Shown: positions 1 to 6,128, counted from the stretch's first letter. The stretch: 9,488 nt of DNA from Actinomycetes bacterium (GCA_030589175.1 JAUUWJ010000015.1:1-9488), one strand, 5' to 3'. Notes: a model not told the origin generated them from the letters alone. Numbers and translations: made by a program.

Positions 1-1550
1 GCATGAAGGGCATGGGTTCTGAACTCTCCCTTTTGCTTTTGCAAATATTTTACAAAAGGAGGCGCAATATACGGATCGTGGCGGACAGCTCTACCGGAGG
101 GGATATGCGCCCAAAGCTCAAGGAAGATCAATAAAGTCGTAGCTATGGCAATATAGCTTACTTTAATCTTCTTAAATAGTCTGGGGATAAGCACTAAAAG
201 GATGCAAATAGCCAGGAAGAGCAGAGCCCATTTCACGCTTAAAGAAGCATAGTGGTCTAATCTGAGTTGCTTTACGTTGAAAAGTTTAGCGGCATTTGTA
301 AGGAAGTAATATAGGGCGCCAAGCCAAACAGGGACTAAAAGAATGACTCGCCAAAGGCTTGTTTTAAGGCCGCCATCAATTGCCATGGCGGTAAGCACGG
401 ATATGGAAATCGCAAATAGAACTTGGCCGTACTTAAAGAGAAATACTCTATTTATAATCGGGAGGTAGCCCAGCCAATTTACGCCGATTCCGAATAATTT
501 TAAGCCGATTATTAAAGCGGCTATAGCAAAAAACCATTTCTGTTTGTGTTCTTTTTTGGTGACGATGCTTAAAAAAAGAGGAATAACGCCGACATACGTA
601 GCATTTCTAACGCCGATGAACACAGGTGATAAGTATTGAATGAAATGACGGGGATCCAGAGAGATGATTCCCTTATTTGCTTCCATGTGATTTGACCAAA
701 AGATGCGGGAGTATTCTACAAAGGGCAACCAGCCGATGCTTGAGATCATCAAGCCGGCAATTATTCCGAAAAGGAAGTAAGTGCTTCTTGTTAATACCTG
801 TAGGCCTTTTTTATCTTCTTTATATCCTTGAAATGAGCGGTAGACAAAATATGTGAAAGCGAAGCTGAAATTTAGCATGGCAGCTTCGGGCATACCCCCT
901 AGTGCTACCAGGGCTGATGTAAATATCAAAAGAAAAATAGACAACGGATTAATCTTTCGGTGGATAAACTCTACTGATATGAGCATTAGAGGCACTAGTA
1001 TTTCTACATTTAAATGAGCCATGTTTATGAAGAACATAAGATAGCCGCTGAGCATAAAAGTTACTGCTCCGGCTATTGCGCCTACCGTCTTTATATTTAT
1101 TAATCTTAGGAAGGCAAATGTTAATAATCCGGCAATAAGAAGTCTTAGTAAGAGGAAAATATCCCATACGACAGGTGTCGGGCTTAGATTTAGAGGCAAT
1201 GTTAAAGGAGAAAAACTTGACGATTGCATATCAGCAGCCAGCGGCTGGCCGGCTCCATTATAAGGATTCCAAAGGGGAAGTTCCCATTTCTTAATGGCTT
1301 GGTTGTTAAGCTGTATTGCCGGCTCAAAATGCCAGGCGGATGCACCGCCATCGGTTATTGGCAAGAGTGGTTTGTCTTTATCGTAAAGGTAAGGGCCGTT
1401 TCTTGTCGTACCTACGGTTAGGGAAGAAGTTGTAAGAGTTTTTCCCAAGAAAACAATATTGCTAAATGCTACCATTAAAGCTGCAACAAGTATTATGAAT
1501 GCGATGAAATAATGATTCTTAAAGATTTTGGGCATACTTCTTTTGAGCAT
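1..1550 (-). CDS. YfhO-like multi-pass membrane protein (3' end outside window)
   Basis: An uninterrupted reading frame enters from the left edge; 516 codons are visible from the ATG at 1550. A second in-frame ATG at 1535 is an alternative start, and an in-frame TAG lies upstream. Neither start has a strong ribosome binding site. The protein opens with a basic N-terminus and a hydrophobic helix at about residues 14-35. A large outer loop follows (about 40-125) with an acidic TDGG motif near residue 67 and a signature region LPLWNPYNGAGQPLAADMQS at 91-110. About ten further hydrophobic segments run to residue 480, and a soluble tail begins near 485. The WNP..G.PL pattern after a first-loop acidic residue is what YfhO-family (GT-C-like) membrane proteins show. 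Those are tied to cell-envelope glycosylation in some Gram-positives, but substrate and reaction here are unknown. It is divergent from the arg operon and probably unrelated in function. Family assignment is from remembered motifs, not a search. Confidence 0.75.
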   Translation of the reverse strand, partial: MLKRSMPKIFKNHYFIAFIILVAALMVAFSNIVFLGKTLTTSSLTVGTTRNGPYLYDKDKPLLPITDGGASAWHFEPAIQLNNQAIKKWELPLWNPYNGAGQPLAADMQSSSFSPLTLPLNLSPTPVVWDIFLLLRLLIAGLLTFAFLRLINIKTVGAIAGAVTFMLSGYLMFFINMAHLNVEILVPLMLISVEFIHRKINPLSIFLLIFTSALVALGGMPEAAMLNFSFAFTYFVYRSFQGYKEDKKGLQVLTRSTYFLFGIIAGLMISSIGWLPFVEYSRIFWSNHMEANKGIISLDPRHFIQYLSPVFIGVRNATYVGVIPLFLSIVTKKEHKQKWFFAIAALIIGLKLFGIGVNWLGYLPIINRVFLFKYGQVLFAISISVLTAMAIDGGLKTSLWRVILLVPVWLGALYYFLTNAAKLFNVKQLRLDHYASLSVKWALLFLAICILLVLIPRLFKKIKVSYIAIATTLLIFLELWAHIPSGRAVRHDPYIAPPFVKYLQKQKGEFRTHALH

Positions 1551-1572
1551 ACGGTTATTTAAGCACGATTTA

Positions 1573-1584
1573 GTTGAGTGGACA
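1573..1584 (+). repeat. First copy of the 12-bp word GTTGAGTGGACA
   Basis: Identical to 4001-4012. It lies in the 5' leader region of the minus-strand membrane-protein gene, where it reads as TGTCCACTCAAC about 23 nt before that gene's ATG. On that strand its GTCCAC part could pair with a GTGGGC about 19 nt upstream (one G-U pair), a weak possible hairpin. Confidence 0.4.
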
Positions 1585-1622
1585 ATAAGCTGGCAGATAA
1601 ACGCCCACTTCTTAGGAGCAGT

Positions 1623-1650
1623 ATTAGATAACTATACACTTATATAGCAA
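1623..1650 (-). promoter_or_regulatory. Candidate promoter for the divergent membrane-protein gene
   Basis: Read on the minus strand, a -35-like TTGCTA (1650-1645) is followed after 16 nt by TCTAAT (1628-1623), which matches five of six bases of the -10 consensus. Transcription would start near 1616, giving a leader of about 65 nt before the ATG at 1550. In such an AT-rich region this match could arise by chance. Confidence 0.3.
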
Positions 1651-1670
1651 TCAGATTAAAGTTATTGATA

Positions 1671-1695
1671 TAATATACGATATATATGTATATAA
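1671..1695. promoter_or_regulatory. AT-rich inverted repeat, candidate operator in the argC control region
   Basis: Arms TAATATAC (1671-1678) and GTATATAA (1688-1695) are complementary at seven of eight positions and flank a 9-nt AT-rich spacer. The element ends one base before the -35 hexamer of the argC promoter, a suitable place for a repressor. ArgR operators in well-studied bacteria are AT-rich palindromes of about 18 bp, and ArgR is encoded in this operon, so ArgR is the obvious candidate ligand. The arms do not match the E. coli or Bacillus ARG-box consensus well. A second possible site is the ATGCAT core at 1706-1711, between the -35 and -10, which resembles the TGCAT half-site of actinobacterial ARG boxes. 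Confidence 0.4.
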
Positions 1696-1696
1696 G

Positions 1697-1724
1697 TTTA
1701 CATTTATGCATTTTATGTTATAAT
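1697..1724 (+). promoter_or_regulatory. Main promoter of the argCJBDFRGH operon (extended -10)
   Basis: TTTACA (1697-1702, five of six to the -35 consensus) is separated by 16 nt from a perfect TATAAT (1719-1724), preceded by TG at 1716-1717 to make an extended -10. Transcription should begin about 1731-1735. The argC ATG is at 1735, so the mRNA would have a leader of 0-4 nt. No Shine-Dalgarno sequence precedes argC, which agrees. A second extended -10-like string, TGATATAAT, lies at 1666-1674, overlaps the inverted repeat and lacks a good -35. It could be a weaker upstream promoter. Confidence 0.65.
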
Positions 1725-1734
1725 AGCAACTATT

Positions 1735-2727
1735 ATGAAAAAAGTAGCGATTATTGGGGCAACAAGCCTTACGGGAGAAAAACTTATCGAAGTACTGAGC
1801 AACCATCCGAAAGCGGAGGTAGCTTTAGCGACGTCGAATACTTATGCTGGCAAACCGGTTGCTGGCCTGGATCTTAAGTACGAACCTTTGGATATCGATA
1901 AGGTTAAAAAATGTGACATTGTTTTCTCCTGTCTGCCGCATAGCAAGTCTATGTCTATTTTGCCTTCTCTTGTATCGGAAGTTGAATTGGTTGTTGATCT
2001 TGGGGCTGATTTCAGGACACCGGCTGATAGTTTCAAAAAATGGTATGGCTTTGAGCATGAAGCAAAGGAGCTGACACCAGCTACCTATGGCTTGAGCGAA
2101 GTTTTTGCTGAGGAAATTAAGAAGGCAAATTTCATTGCTAATCCGGGTTGCTATCCTACATCTTTTTTATTGGCAATTGTACCTTTATTGGAAGGGAAAG
2201 TTGATTTAGAGGATGTAACTGTTTTTTCACTCTCTGGACGCTCAGGCGCAGGGCGGAAAAAGGCGAATGAATTTGCTGAAGAAAAAGAAAATGCATTTTC
2301 ATATGAAGATCCTTACAATCATCAGCATATAGGTGAGATGGAATATATTGCATCAAAACTAAAAGGTGAGCAGTTTGAACTATTTGCCTTTAGTCCGCAT
2401 GTGCTAAGCGATGTGTTTCAAGGAATGCATACGACTATAGTTGCAAAATGTGAGATGGATTCTTATGAACAGTTAGTGGATATCTATAAAAACTATTATA
2501 AAGGACAACCGTTTATTAAAATTGAGCAAGTACAAGGAAATAAGCTTGATATGGCAAGTGTTGTAAATACAAATAATTGCATAATAGGCTTGGACTATGA
2601 CAAAAACCCCAAGCGCCTGTATATAATTTCAATTATTGATAATTTAGTTAAAGGAGCTTCCGGCCAAGCTATTCAAAATATGAATTTGGCGATGGGCTGG
2701 GATCAAAAATTAGGTTTGATAGGTTAA
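1735..2727 (+). CDS. argC: N-acetyl-gamma-glutamyl-phosphate reductase
   Basis: Reduces N-acetylglutamyl phosphate with NADPH to the semialdehyde, the third step of arginine synthesis, in the cytoplasm. The 330-residue protein has an N-terminal dinucleotide-binding motif IGATSLTGEKL (7-17) and the catalytic cysteine in ANPGCYPTS (Cys139). SGRSGAGRK follows at 168-175, and the His/Glu cluster H196-x-H198-x-x-E201 supplies the catalytic histidine region. The C-terminal DNLVKGASGQAIQNMNL is typical of the family. Length is normal. The usual PHLVPMNRG segment is diverged here (FSPHVLSDVFQG, 219-230), keeping Pro-His but changing the Arg-Gly to Gln-Gly. There is no ribosome binding site. The ATG lies about 10 nt after the -10 box, so leaderless initiation is expected. 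It is first in the operon, ends with tandem TAA codons and is 31 nt from argJ. Confidence 0.95.
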   Translation: MKKVAIIGATSLTGEKLIEVLSNHPKAEVALATSNTYAGKPVAGLDLKYEPLDIDKVKKCDIVFSCLPHSKSMSILPSLVSEVELVVDLGADFRTPADSFKKWYGFEHEAKELTPATYGLSEVFAEEIKKANFIANPGCYPTSFLLAIVPLLEGKVDLEDVTVFSLSGRSGAGRKKANEFAEEKENAFSYEDPYNHQHIGEMEYIASKLKGEQFELFAFSPHVLSDVFQGMHTTIVAKCEMDSYEQLVDIYKNYYKGQPFIKIEQVQGNKLDMASVVNTNNCIIGLDYDKNPKRLYIISIIDNLVKGASGQAIQNMNLAMGWDQKLGLIG

Positions 2728-2758
2728 TAAATAAAAATAAAATTATTTAAGGAGGATT

Positions 2759-3967
2759 ATGGAAGTCTTTAATCGTTTTATAGCACCAAAAGGCTTTAAG
2801 TTCGGTGCCGCTATTGTCGGGATTAAGACAAACGGCAAGGATTTAGGTCTCATGTTTTCAGATCAACCTTGTAAATCAGCGGTATTTTTTACTACTAACA
2901 AAGTACAAGCCGCTCCGGTTCAAGTAAGCAAGGAGCACCAAAAAGCGATGATGCCTCAAGCTATTGTTGTTAATAGCGGCAATGCTAATGCGGCAACAGG
3001 CAAAAAAGGACTTAAGGATGCTACAAAAATGGCGCAAACTACGGCAAAGAGTCTTGGTATTGATGAAAAGTCAGTCTTAGTTGCTTCCACTGGTTTGATA
3101 GGCGAGAAACTTCCGATGAAAAAGGTTGAAGATAGCATAAAGAAAGTGGCAAAAGAACTTAGCTTCGCTAAAGGAGCCGACGTTGCTCAAGCGATAATGA
3201 CAACTGATAAAGCTACAAAACAAGTTTCTGTCCAATTCGATCTTGACGGAAAGCTTATAACTCTAAGCGGGATAGCTAAAGGCAGCGGTATGATTGCTCC
3301 GAAGATGATGATTAATGAAGCGACAATGCTTGCTTTTATATTCACCGACCTTCGCATAAGCCAGAAAACTTTATATAAGATTTTGCCTGAAATAAACGAG
3401 AAAACCTTTAACTCAATAACAGTCGATGGCGATACCTCGACAAATGACATGGTTGTTATATGTGCAAATTCTATTGCTGGAAACAAAAAAATAGGGCCGC
3501 AAGATAAGAACTTGAAGACTGTGGCTAAAGCATTTGAAACCGTTTTCTCATCTCTAGCAAAGCAGATAGTAAAAGACGGCGAAGGCGCTTCCAAGCTTTT
3601 GGAAATAAAAGTAAAAGGAGCAAATAATGATGAAGAAGCCAATATGGCGGCTTATGCTATTGCAAATTCAAATCTTGTAAAAACGGCATTCTTTGGCGAG
3701 AGAGCGAACTGGGGCCGAATATTGGCGGCGGCTGGTTATAGTGGAGCAGAATTTGATCCGCAAAAAGTTTCTTTAAAGTTTAATGGACTTGAGCTGGTAA
3801 AAGGCGGAGTTGCGGTAAAAGTTGACAAGAGAAAACTTAAGCCGATTATGCAAAAGTACAACATAAAAGTTGAGCTGGACTTAAAACAAGGAAAAGGTAA
3901 AGCAAGCTATAAGACTACAGATTTGACGAGTGAATACATAAAAATAAATGCGGAGCATAGAACTTAG
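2759..3967 (+). CDS. argJ: Glutamate N-acetyltransferase / ornithine acetyltransferase
   Basis: Transfers the acetyl group from N-acetylornithine to glutamate, releasing ornithine and regenerating the first intermediate. Many members also use acetyl-CoA to make N-acetylglutamate, which would replace argA, and the absence of argA here suggests that. The 402-residue proenzyme has APKGF near the start, TTNKVQAAPV (45-54) and KGSGMIAPKMM (174-184). The autocleavage site is Ala188-Thr189 in NEATMLAF, where Thr189 becomes the nucleophile of the beta chain. Downstream are TVDGDTSTND (221-230), KDGEGASKL (272-280) and the terminal SEYIKINAEHRT. In the conserved GxDxNWGR segment this protein reads GERANWGR (313-320), with Arg315 where Asp is usual. 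AAGGAGG at 2749-2755 precedes the ATG by only 3 nt, a short spacing, but homology supports this start. Confidence 0.95.
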   Translation: MEVFNRFIAPKGFKFGAAIVGIKTNGKDLGLMFSDQPCKSAVFFTTNKVQAAPVQVSKEHQKAMMPQAIVVNSGNANAATGKKGLKDATKMAQTTAKSLGIDEKSVLVASTGLIGEKLPMKKVEDSIKKVAKELSFAKGADVAQAIMTTDKATKQVSVQFDLDGKLITLSGIAKGSGMIAPKMMINEATMLAFIFTDLRISQKTLYKILPEINEKTFNSITVDGDTSTNDMVVICANSIAGNKKIGPQDKNLKTVAKAFETVFSSLAKQIVKDGEGASKLLEIKVKGANNDEEANMAAYAIANSNLVKTAFFGERANWGRILAAAGYSGAEFDPQKVSLKFNGLELVKGGVAVKVDKRKLKPIMQKYNIKVELDLKQGKGKASYKTTDLTSEYIKINAEHRT

Positions 3968-3971
3968 TCGA

Positions 3972-4001
3972 GGGTCCCGGGTTCAGGGTATTGGGTATCG
4001 G
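3972..4001 (+). repeat. G-rich period-7 tandem repeat with quadruplex-forming pattern, argJ-argB spacer
   Basis: Four GGG tracts begin at 3972, 3979, 3986 and 3993, exactly 7 nt apart, each followed by T. A fifth degenerate unit starts GG at 4000. The unit is GGGTNNN. The loops between tracts are TCCC, TTCA and TATT, all 4 nt, so 3972-3995 satisfies the standard four-tract quadruplex rule. The G tracts are on the coding strand, so the structure could form in the mRNA between the argJ stop and the argB ribosome binding site. It stands out sharply in AT-rich surroundings. Confidence 0.8.
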
Positions 4002-4012
4002 TTGAGTGGACA
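4001..4012 (+). repeat. 12-bp word shared with the divergent control region
   Basis: GTTGAGTGGACA occurs here, directly upstream of the argB ribosome binding site, and again at 1573-1584 upstream of the membrane-protein gene, both in the same orientation. Both copies are intergenic. An exact 12-mer twice in 9.5 kb is unlikely by chance but not impossible. Confidence 0.45.
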
Positions 4013-4024
4013 GGAATTAATAGC

Positions 4025-4885
4025 ATGGAAAAAGCGATAGAAAAAGCAAAAATATTAATGCAGGCTTTGCCTTATATCAAAGAATATAGGGGGCGCAAAG
4101 TTCTTATCAAGTTTGGCGGCAAGGCGATGCAGGACCAGGAAATGGAACGATCAATTGCCAACGATTTGGTGATGATGCGCTATGTTGGTCTTTATCCGAT
4201 AGTCGTCCATGGCGGTGGGCCCGAAATAAGCCAGTACATGAAAGAACACGGGCTGGAACCGAAGTTTGTCGACGGTCTTCGGGTAACGGATGCAAAAACA
4301 ATGAAAATTGTAAAGCGAGTCTTAGTCTCTAAGATAAATAAAGAAATTACCGGAAATATTAACATTCATGGAGAATTAGCGACTTCTGTGGTTGGAGATG
4401 ACTCTGAATTAATTACGGCAGAAAAAATGAAACATCCGACAGTAGACCTCGGCTTTGTCGGTACGGTAAAGGACATAAAGACTTCGGTTATAGAGGACAT
4501 AGTTAAAGAAGAAAAAATACCGGTGATAGCCTCTATAGGAAAAGATGCAAACGGTAACAGTTATAATATCAACGCTGATTCAGTGGCAAGTGCTTTAGCA
4601 GCGGCTCTTGGCTGCGAAAAGATAATATTTTTGACAAATGTAGATGGGATTTACGGCAATCTAGGAGATGATAAATCGCTAATCTCGGCACTTGATTACA
4701 ATGATAGCAAACAGCTTATTGATAAAAAATCTGTTATGAAAGGTATGTTGCCAAAAGTATTGAGCTCGATGCGGGCATTGGAAAACGGAGTGCACCGTGC
4801 CCATATACTTAACGGAACAATAAAACATGCTCTACTGCTGGAGATTTTTACCGATGAGGGAATCGGAACGATGATTACTGCCTAG
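4025..4885 (+). CDS. argB: N-acetylglutamate kinase, arginine-sensitive type
   Basis: Phosphorylates N-acetylglutamate with ATP, the committed step of the cyclic pathway. The 286-residue protein shows IKFGGKAM (28-35, the ATP phosphate-binding Lys-Gly-Gly), HGGGPEI (62-68) and GLRVTDAKTM (84-93). Next come LGFVGTV (142-148) and IPVIASIG to NINAD (165-185), then FLTNVDGIYG (202-211). KGMLPKV (239-245) and LLEIFTDEGIGTMI (271-284) complete the amino acid kinase fold. An N-terminal helix ending in ALPYIKEYRG (14-23) precedes the kinase core. That extension is characteristic of hexameric, arginine-inhibited kinases such as those of Thermotoga and Pseudomonas, and is absent from the arginine-insensitive E. 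coli enzyme. This fits with argJ, where control must fall on the kinase. A weak AGGA at 4012-4015 lies 9 nt before the ATG. The stop codon lies inside a hairpin. Confidence 0.95.
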   Translation: MEKAIEKAKILMQALPYIKEYRGRKVLIKFGGKAMQDQEMERSIANDLVMMRYVGLYPIVVHGGGPEISQYMKEHGLEPKFVDGLRVTDAKTMKIVKRVLVSKINKEITGNINIHGELATSVVGDDSELITAEKMKHPTVDLGFVGTVKDIKTSVIEDIVKEEKIPVIASIGKDANGNSYNINADSVASALAAALGCEKIIFLTNVDGIYGNLGDDKSLISALDYNDSKQLIDKKSVMKGMLPKVLSSMRALENGVHRAHILNGTIKHALLLEIFTDEGIGTMITA

Positions 4886-4898
4886 CTTTGCTAGGCAG
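4878..4898 (+). other. Perfect 9-bp hairpin enclosing the argB stop codon
   Basis: CTGCCTAGC (4878-4886) and GCTAGGCAG (4890-4898) are exact reverse complements separated by a TTT loop. The argB TAG (4883-4885) is in the 5' arm. There is no U tract after the 3' arm (the sequence continues AAT-rich), so it does not look like an intrinsic terminator. Possible roles are mRNA processing or stabilisation, or separating argB from argD translation. Confidence 0.7.
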
Positions 4899-4941
4899 AA
4901 TTAGAAATTAAAAATCAAAAAATTAATGAATCATGAATGAG
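4899..4941 (+). repeat. A/T-rich period-7 degenerate repeat, argB-argD spacer
   Basis: Heptads related to AATTAAA start at 4899, 4906 and 4913. After one inserted A, further units start at 4921, 4928 and 4935, drifting to GAATCAT and GAATGAG. The array fills the gap between the argB hairpin and the argD start, leaving argD without a recognisable Shine-Dalgarno sequence. It shares its 7-nt period with the G-rich array on the other side of argB. The low-complexity composition makes periodicity easier to obtain by chance than in the G-rich case. Confidence 0.55.
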
Positions 4942-4946
4942 TAAAA

Positions 4947-6128
4947 ATGAACAAGATTATTGAATTAGACAAAAAATACCATATGAATACTTATGCCCGT
5001 TTACCGGTCGTATTTGTCAAAGGCAACGGAGTGTACATCTATGATGATAAAGGGCGCAAATACTTGGACTTTATTAGCGGCTTAGGCGTTGTAAATCTTG
5101 GCCATTCCCCAAAAGCGATTATCGATGTCGCTAAAGGACAGCTTGATAAATTAACTCATGTATCGAATTTGATTTATACAAAACCGCAAGCTCTTTTGGG
5201 TGAGAAGCTTATCGGTGTCTCCCTTAAAAACGGACGGGTATTCTTTGCAAATAGCGGAGCGGAAGCAAATGAAGCAGCGGTAAAACTTCTCAGACGATGG
5301 GCCAAAATAAACGGGACAGCAAAACCTGAGATTATTACGGCTTACAACTCGTTTCACGGCCGTACGCTAAAAATGGTAGCGGCGAGTGGGCAAGTTGAGA
5401 AACAAAAGCCATACGAGCCTTTACCTCCCGGGTTTAAGCATGTGAAATACAATGATATTGCTGCGCTGAAAAAAGCGGTGAATAAATCTACCACAGGAGT
5501 GATGCTTGAAGTTATTCAAGGAGAAGGCGGCGTGTATTGTGCCGATAAGAAGTACTTAAAAGAAGTAGCCGAGCTTTGTCGTAAAAAAGGAATGCTCCTA
5601 ATTCTTGATGAAGTACAAACTGGGCTTTGCCGAACGGGAAAGTTTTTTGCTTATCAAAATTACGGGATAAAGCCGGACATTCTAACAGTCGCTAAGGCTT
5701 TAGGAAACGGTCTACCTATAGGAGCGGCTATTGCCAGTAACAAAGTAGCATCTTCATTTAAAAAAGGAGACCATGGCTCGACTTTTGGTGGTGGACCAGT
5801 AGTTAGCACAGTAGCGCTCAAAGTTCTCGATATTATGAAGAAAAAAGAGCTACACAAAAAGGCTGCTCAAATGGGCAAATACTTAAGCGAGTTGGTGCAA
5901 GATGAATTATCCGGGCACATAACTGATATCAGGGGATGCGGTCTTATGATAGGTTTACAACTCAAAGAAGAAGTAGCAGCCAAAGTAGTAAAGAAAAGCT
6001 TAGAAAAAGGTCTGATAATCAATAATATAGGTGAGAGCATAATCAGGTTTCTGCCGCCTTTAATTATTAGCAAGAAGGATTGCCAAAATGCAGTAAAGAC
6101 CTTAAAAAATGTTTTGGAGGAGTTGTAG
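4947..6128 (+). CDS. argD: Acetylornithine aminotransferase (PLP-dependent, class III)
   Basis: Transaminates N-acetylglutamate semialdehyde with glutamate to N-acetylornithine; homologues often also act in lysine synthesis. The 393-residue protein is full length. It has GLGVVNLGHSP (45-55), ANSGAEANEAA (101-111, PLP phosphate contact) and NSFHGRT (134-140). QGEGGV (191-196) is followed by the cofactor Asp221 in LDEVQTG. The Schiff-base Lys250 lies in TVAKALGNGLPIGA, and GSTFGGGPVVS (277-287) comes after it. The last motif usually reads GGNP, so a Gly replaces Asn here. The ATG follows an A/T-rich repeat and has no clear ribosome binding site. Two short in-frame or overlapping ATGs just upstream (4926, 4933) run into stops within 15 nt, so 4947 is the only reasonable start. 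It ends 2 nt before argF. Confidence 0.94.
   Translation: MNKIIELDKKYHMNTYARLPVVFVKGNGVYIYDDKGRKYLDFISGLGVVNLGHSPKAIIDVAKGQLDKLTHVSNLIYTKPQALLGEKLIGVSLKNGRVFFANSGAEANEAAVKLLRRWAKINGTAKPEIITAYNSFHGRTLKMVAASGQVEKQKPYEPLPPGFKHVKYNDIAALKKAVNKSTTGVMLEVIQGEGGVYCADKKYLKEVAELCRKKGMLLILDEVQTGLCRTGKFFAYQNYGIKPDILTVAKALGNGLPIGAAIASNKVASSFKKGDHGSTFGGGPVVSTVALKVLDIMKKKELHKKAAQMGKYLSELVQDELSGHITDIRGCGLMIGLQLKEEVAAKVVKKSLEKGLIINNIGESIIRFLPPLIISKKDCQNAVKTLKNVLEEL
6116..6122 (+). promoter_or_regulatory. Ribosome binding site that fixes the argF start
   Basis: GGAGGAG sits at the end of argD, 8 nt before the ATG at 6131. An upstream in-frame ATG at 6080 has no such site and would add 17 residues with no family resemblance, so 6131 is preferred. 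Confidence 0.85.

Noticed and set aside
949..1167. Minus-strand 72-codon frame inside the membrane-protein gene
   Set aside because: It is a shifted frame within the continuous 516-codon YfhO-like frame, which reads through without stops; composition is not protein-like.
1551..1734. T-box, riboswitch or leader-peptide attenuator before argC
   Set aside because: The likely transcription start is within a few bases of the ATG, leaving no leader, and no T-box motif or small Arg-rich frame was seen.
3187..3642. Minus-strand 151-codon frame opposite argJ
   Set aside because: It is antisense to highly conserved ArgJ coding sequence, has no ribosome binding site and no recognisable motifs.
3972..4001. 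Telomere-like repeat or tRNA fragment (GGGTTC)
   Set aside because: GGGTTCA resembles telomere and T-arm words, but only four degenerate units are present, with no cloverleaf or acceptor stem around them, in an internal operon spacer.
4878..4920. Intrinsic terminator after argB
   Set aside because: The stem is strong, but no U tract follows on either strand and the arg genes continue immediately.
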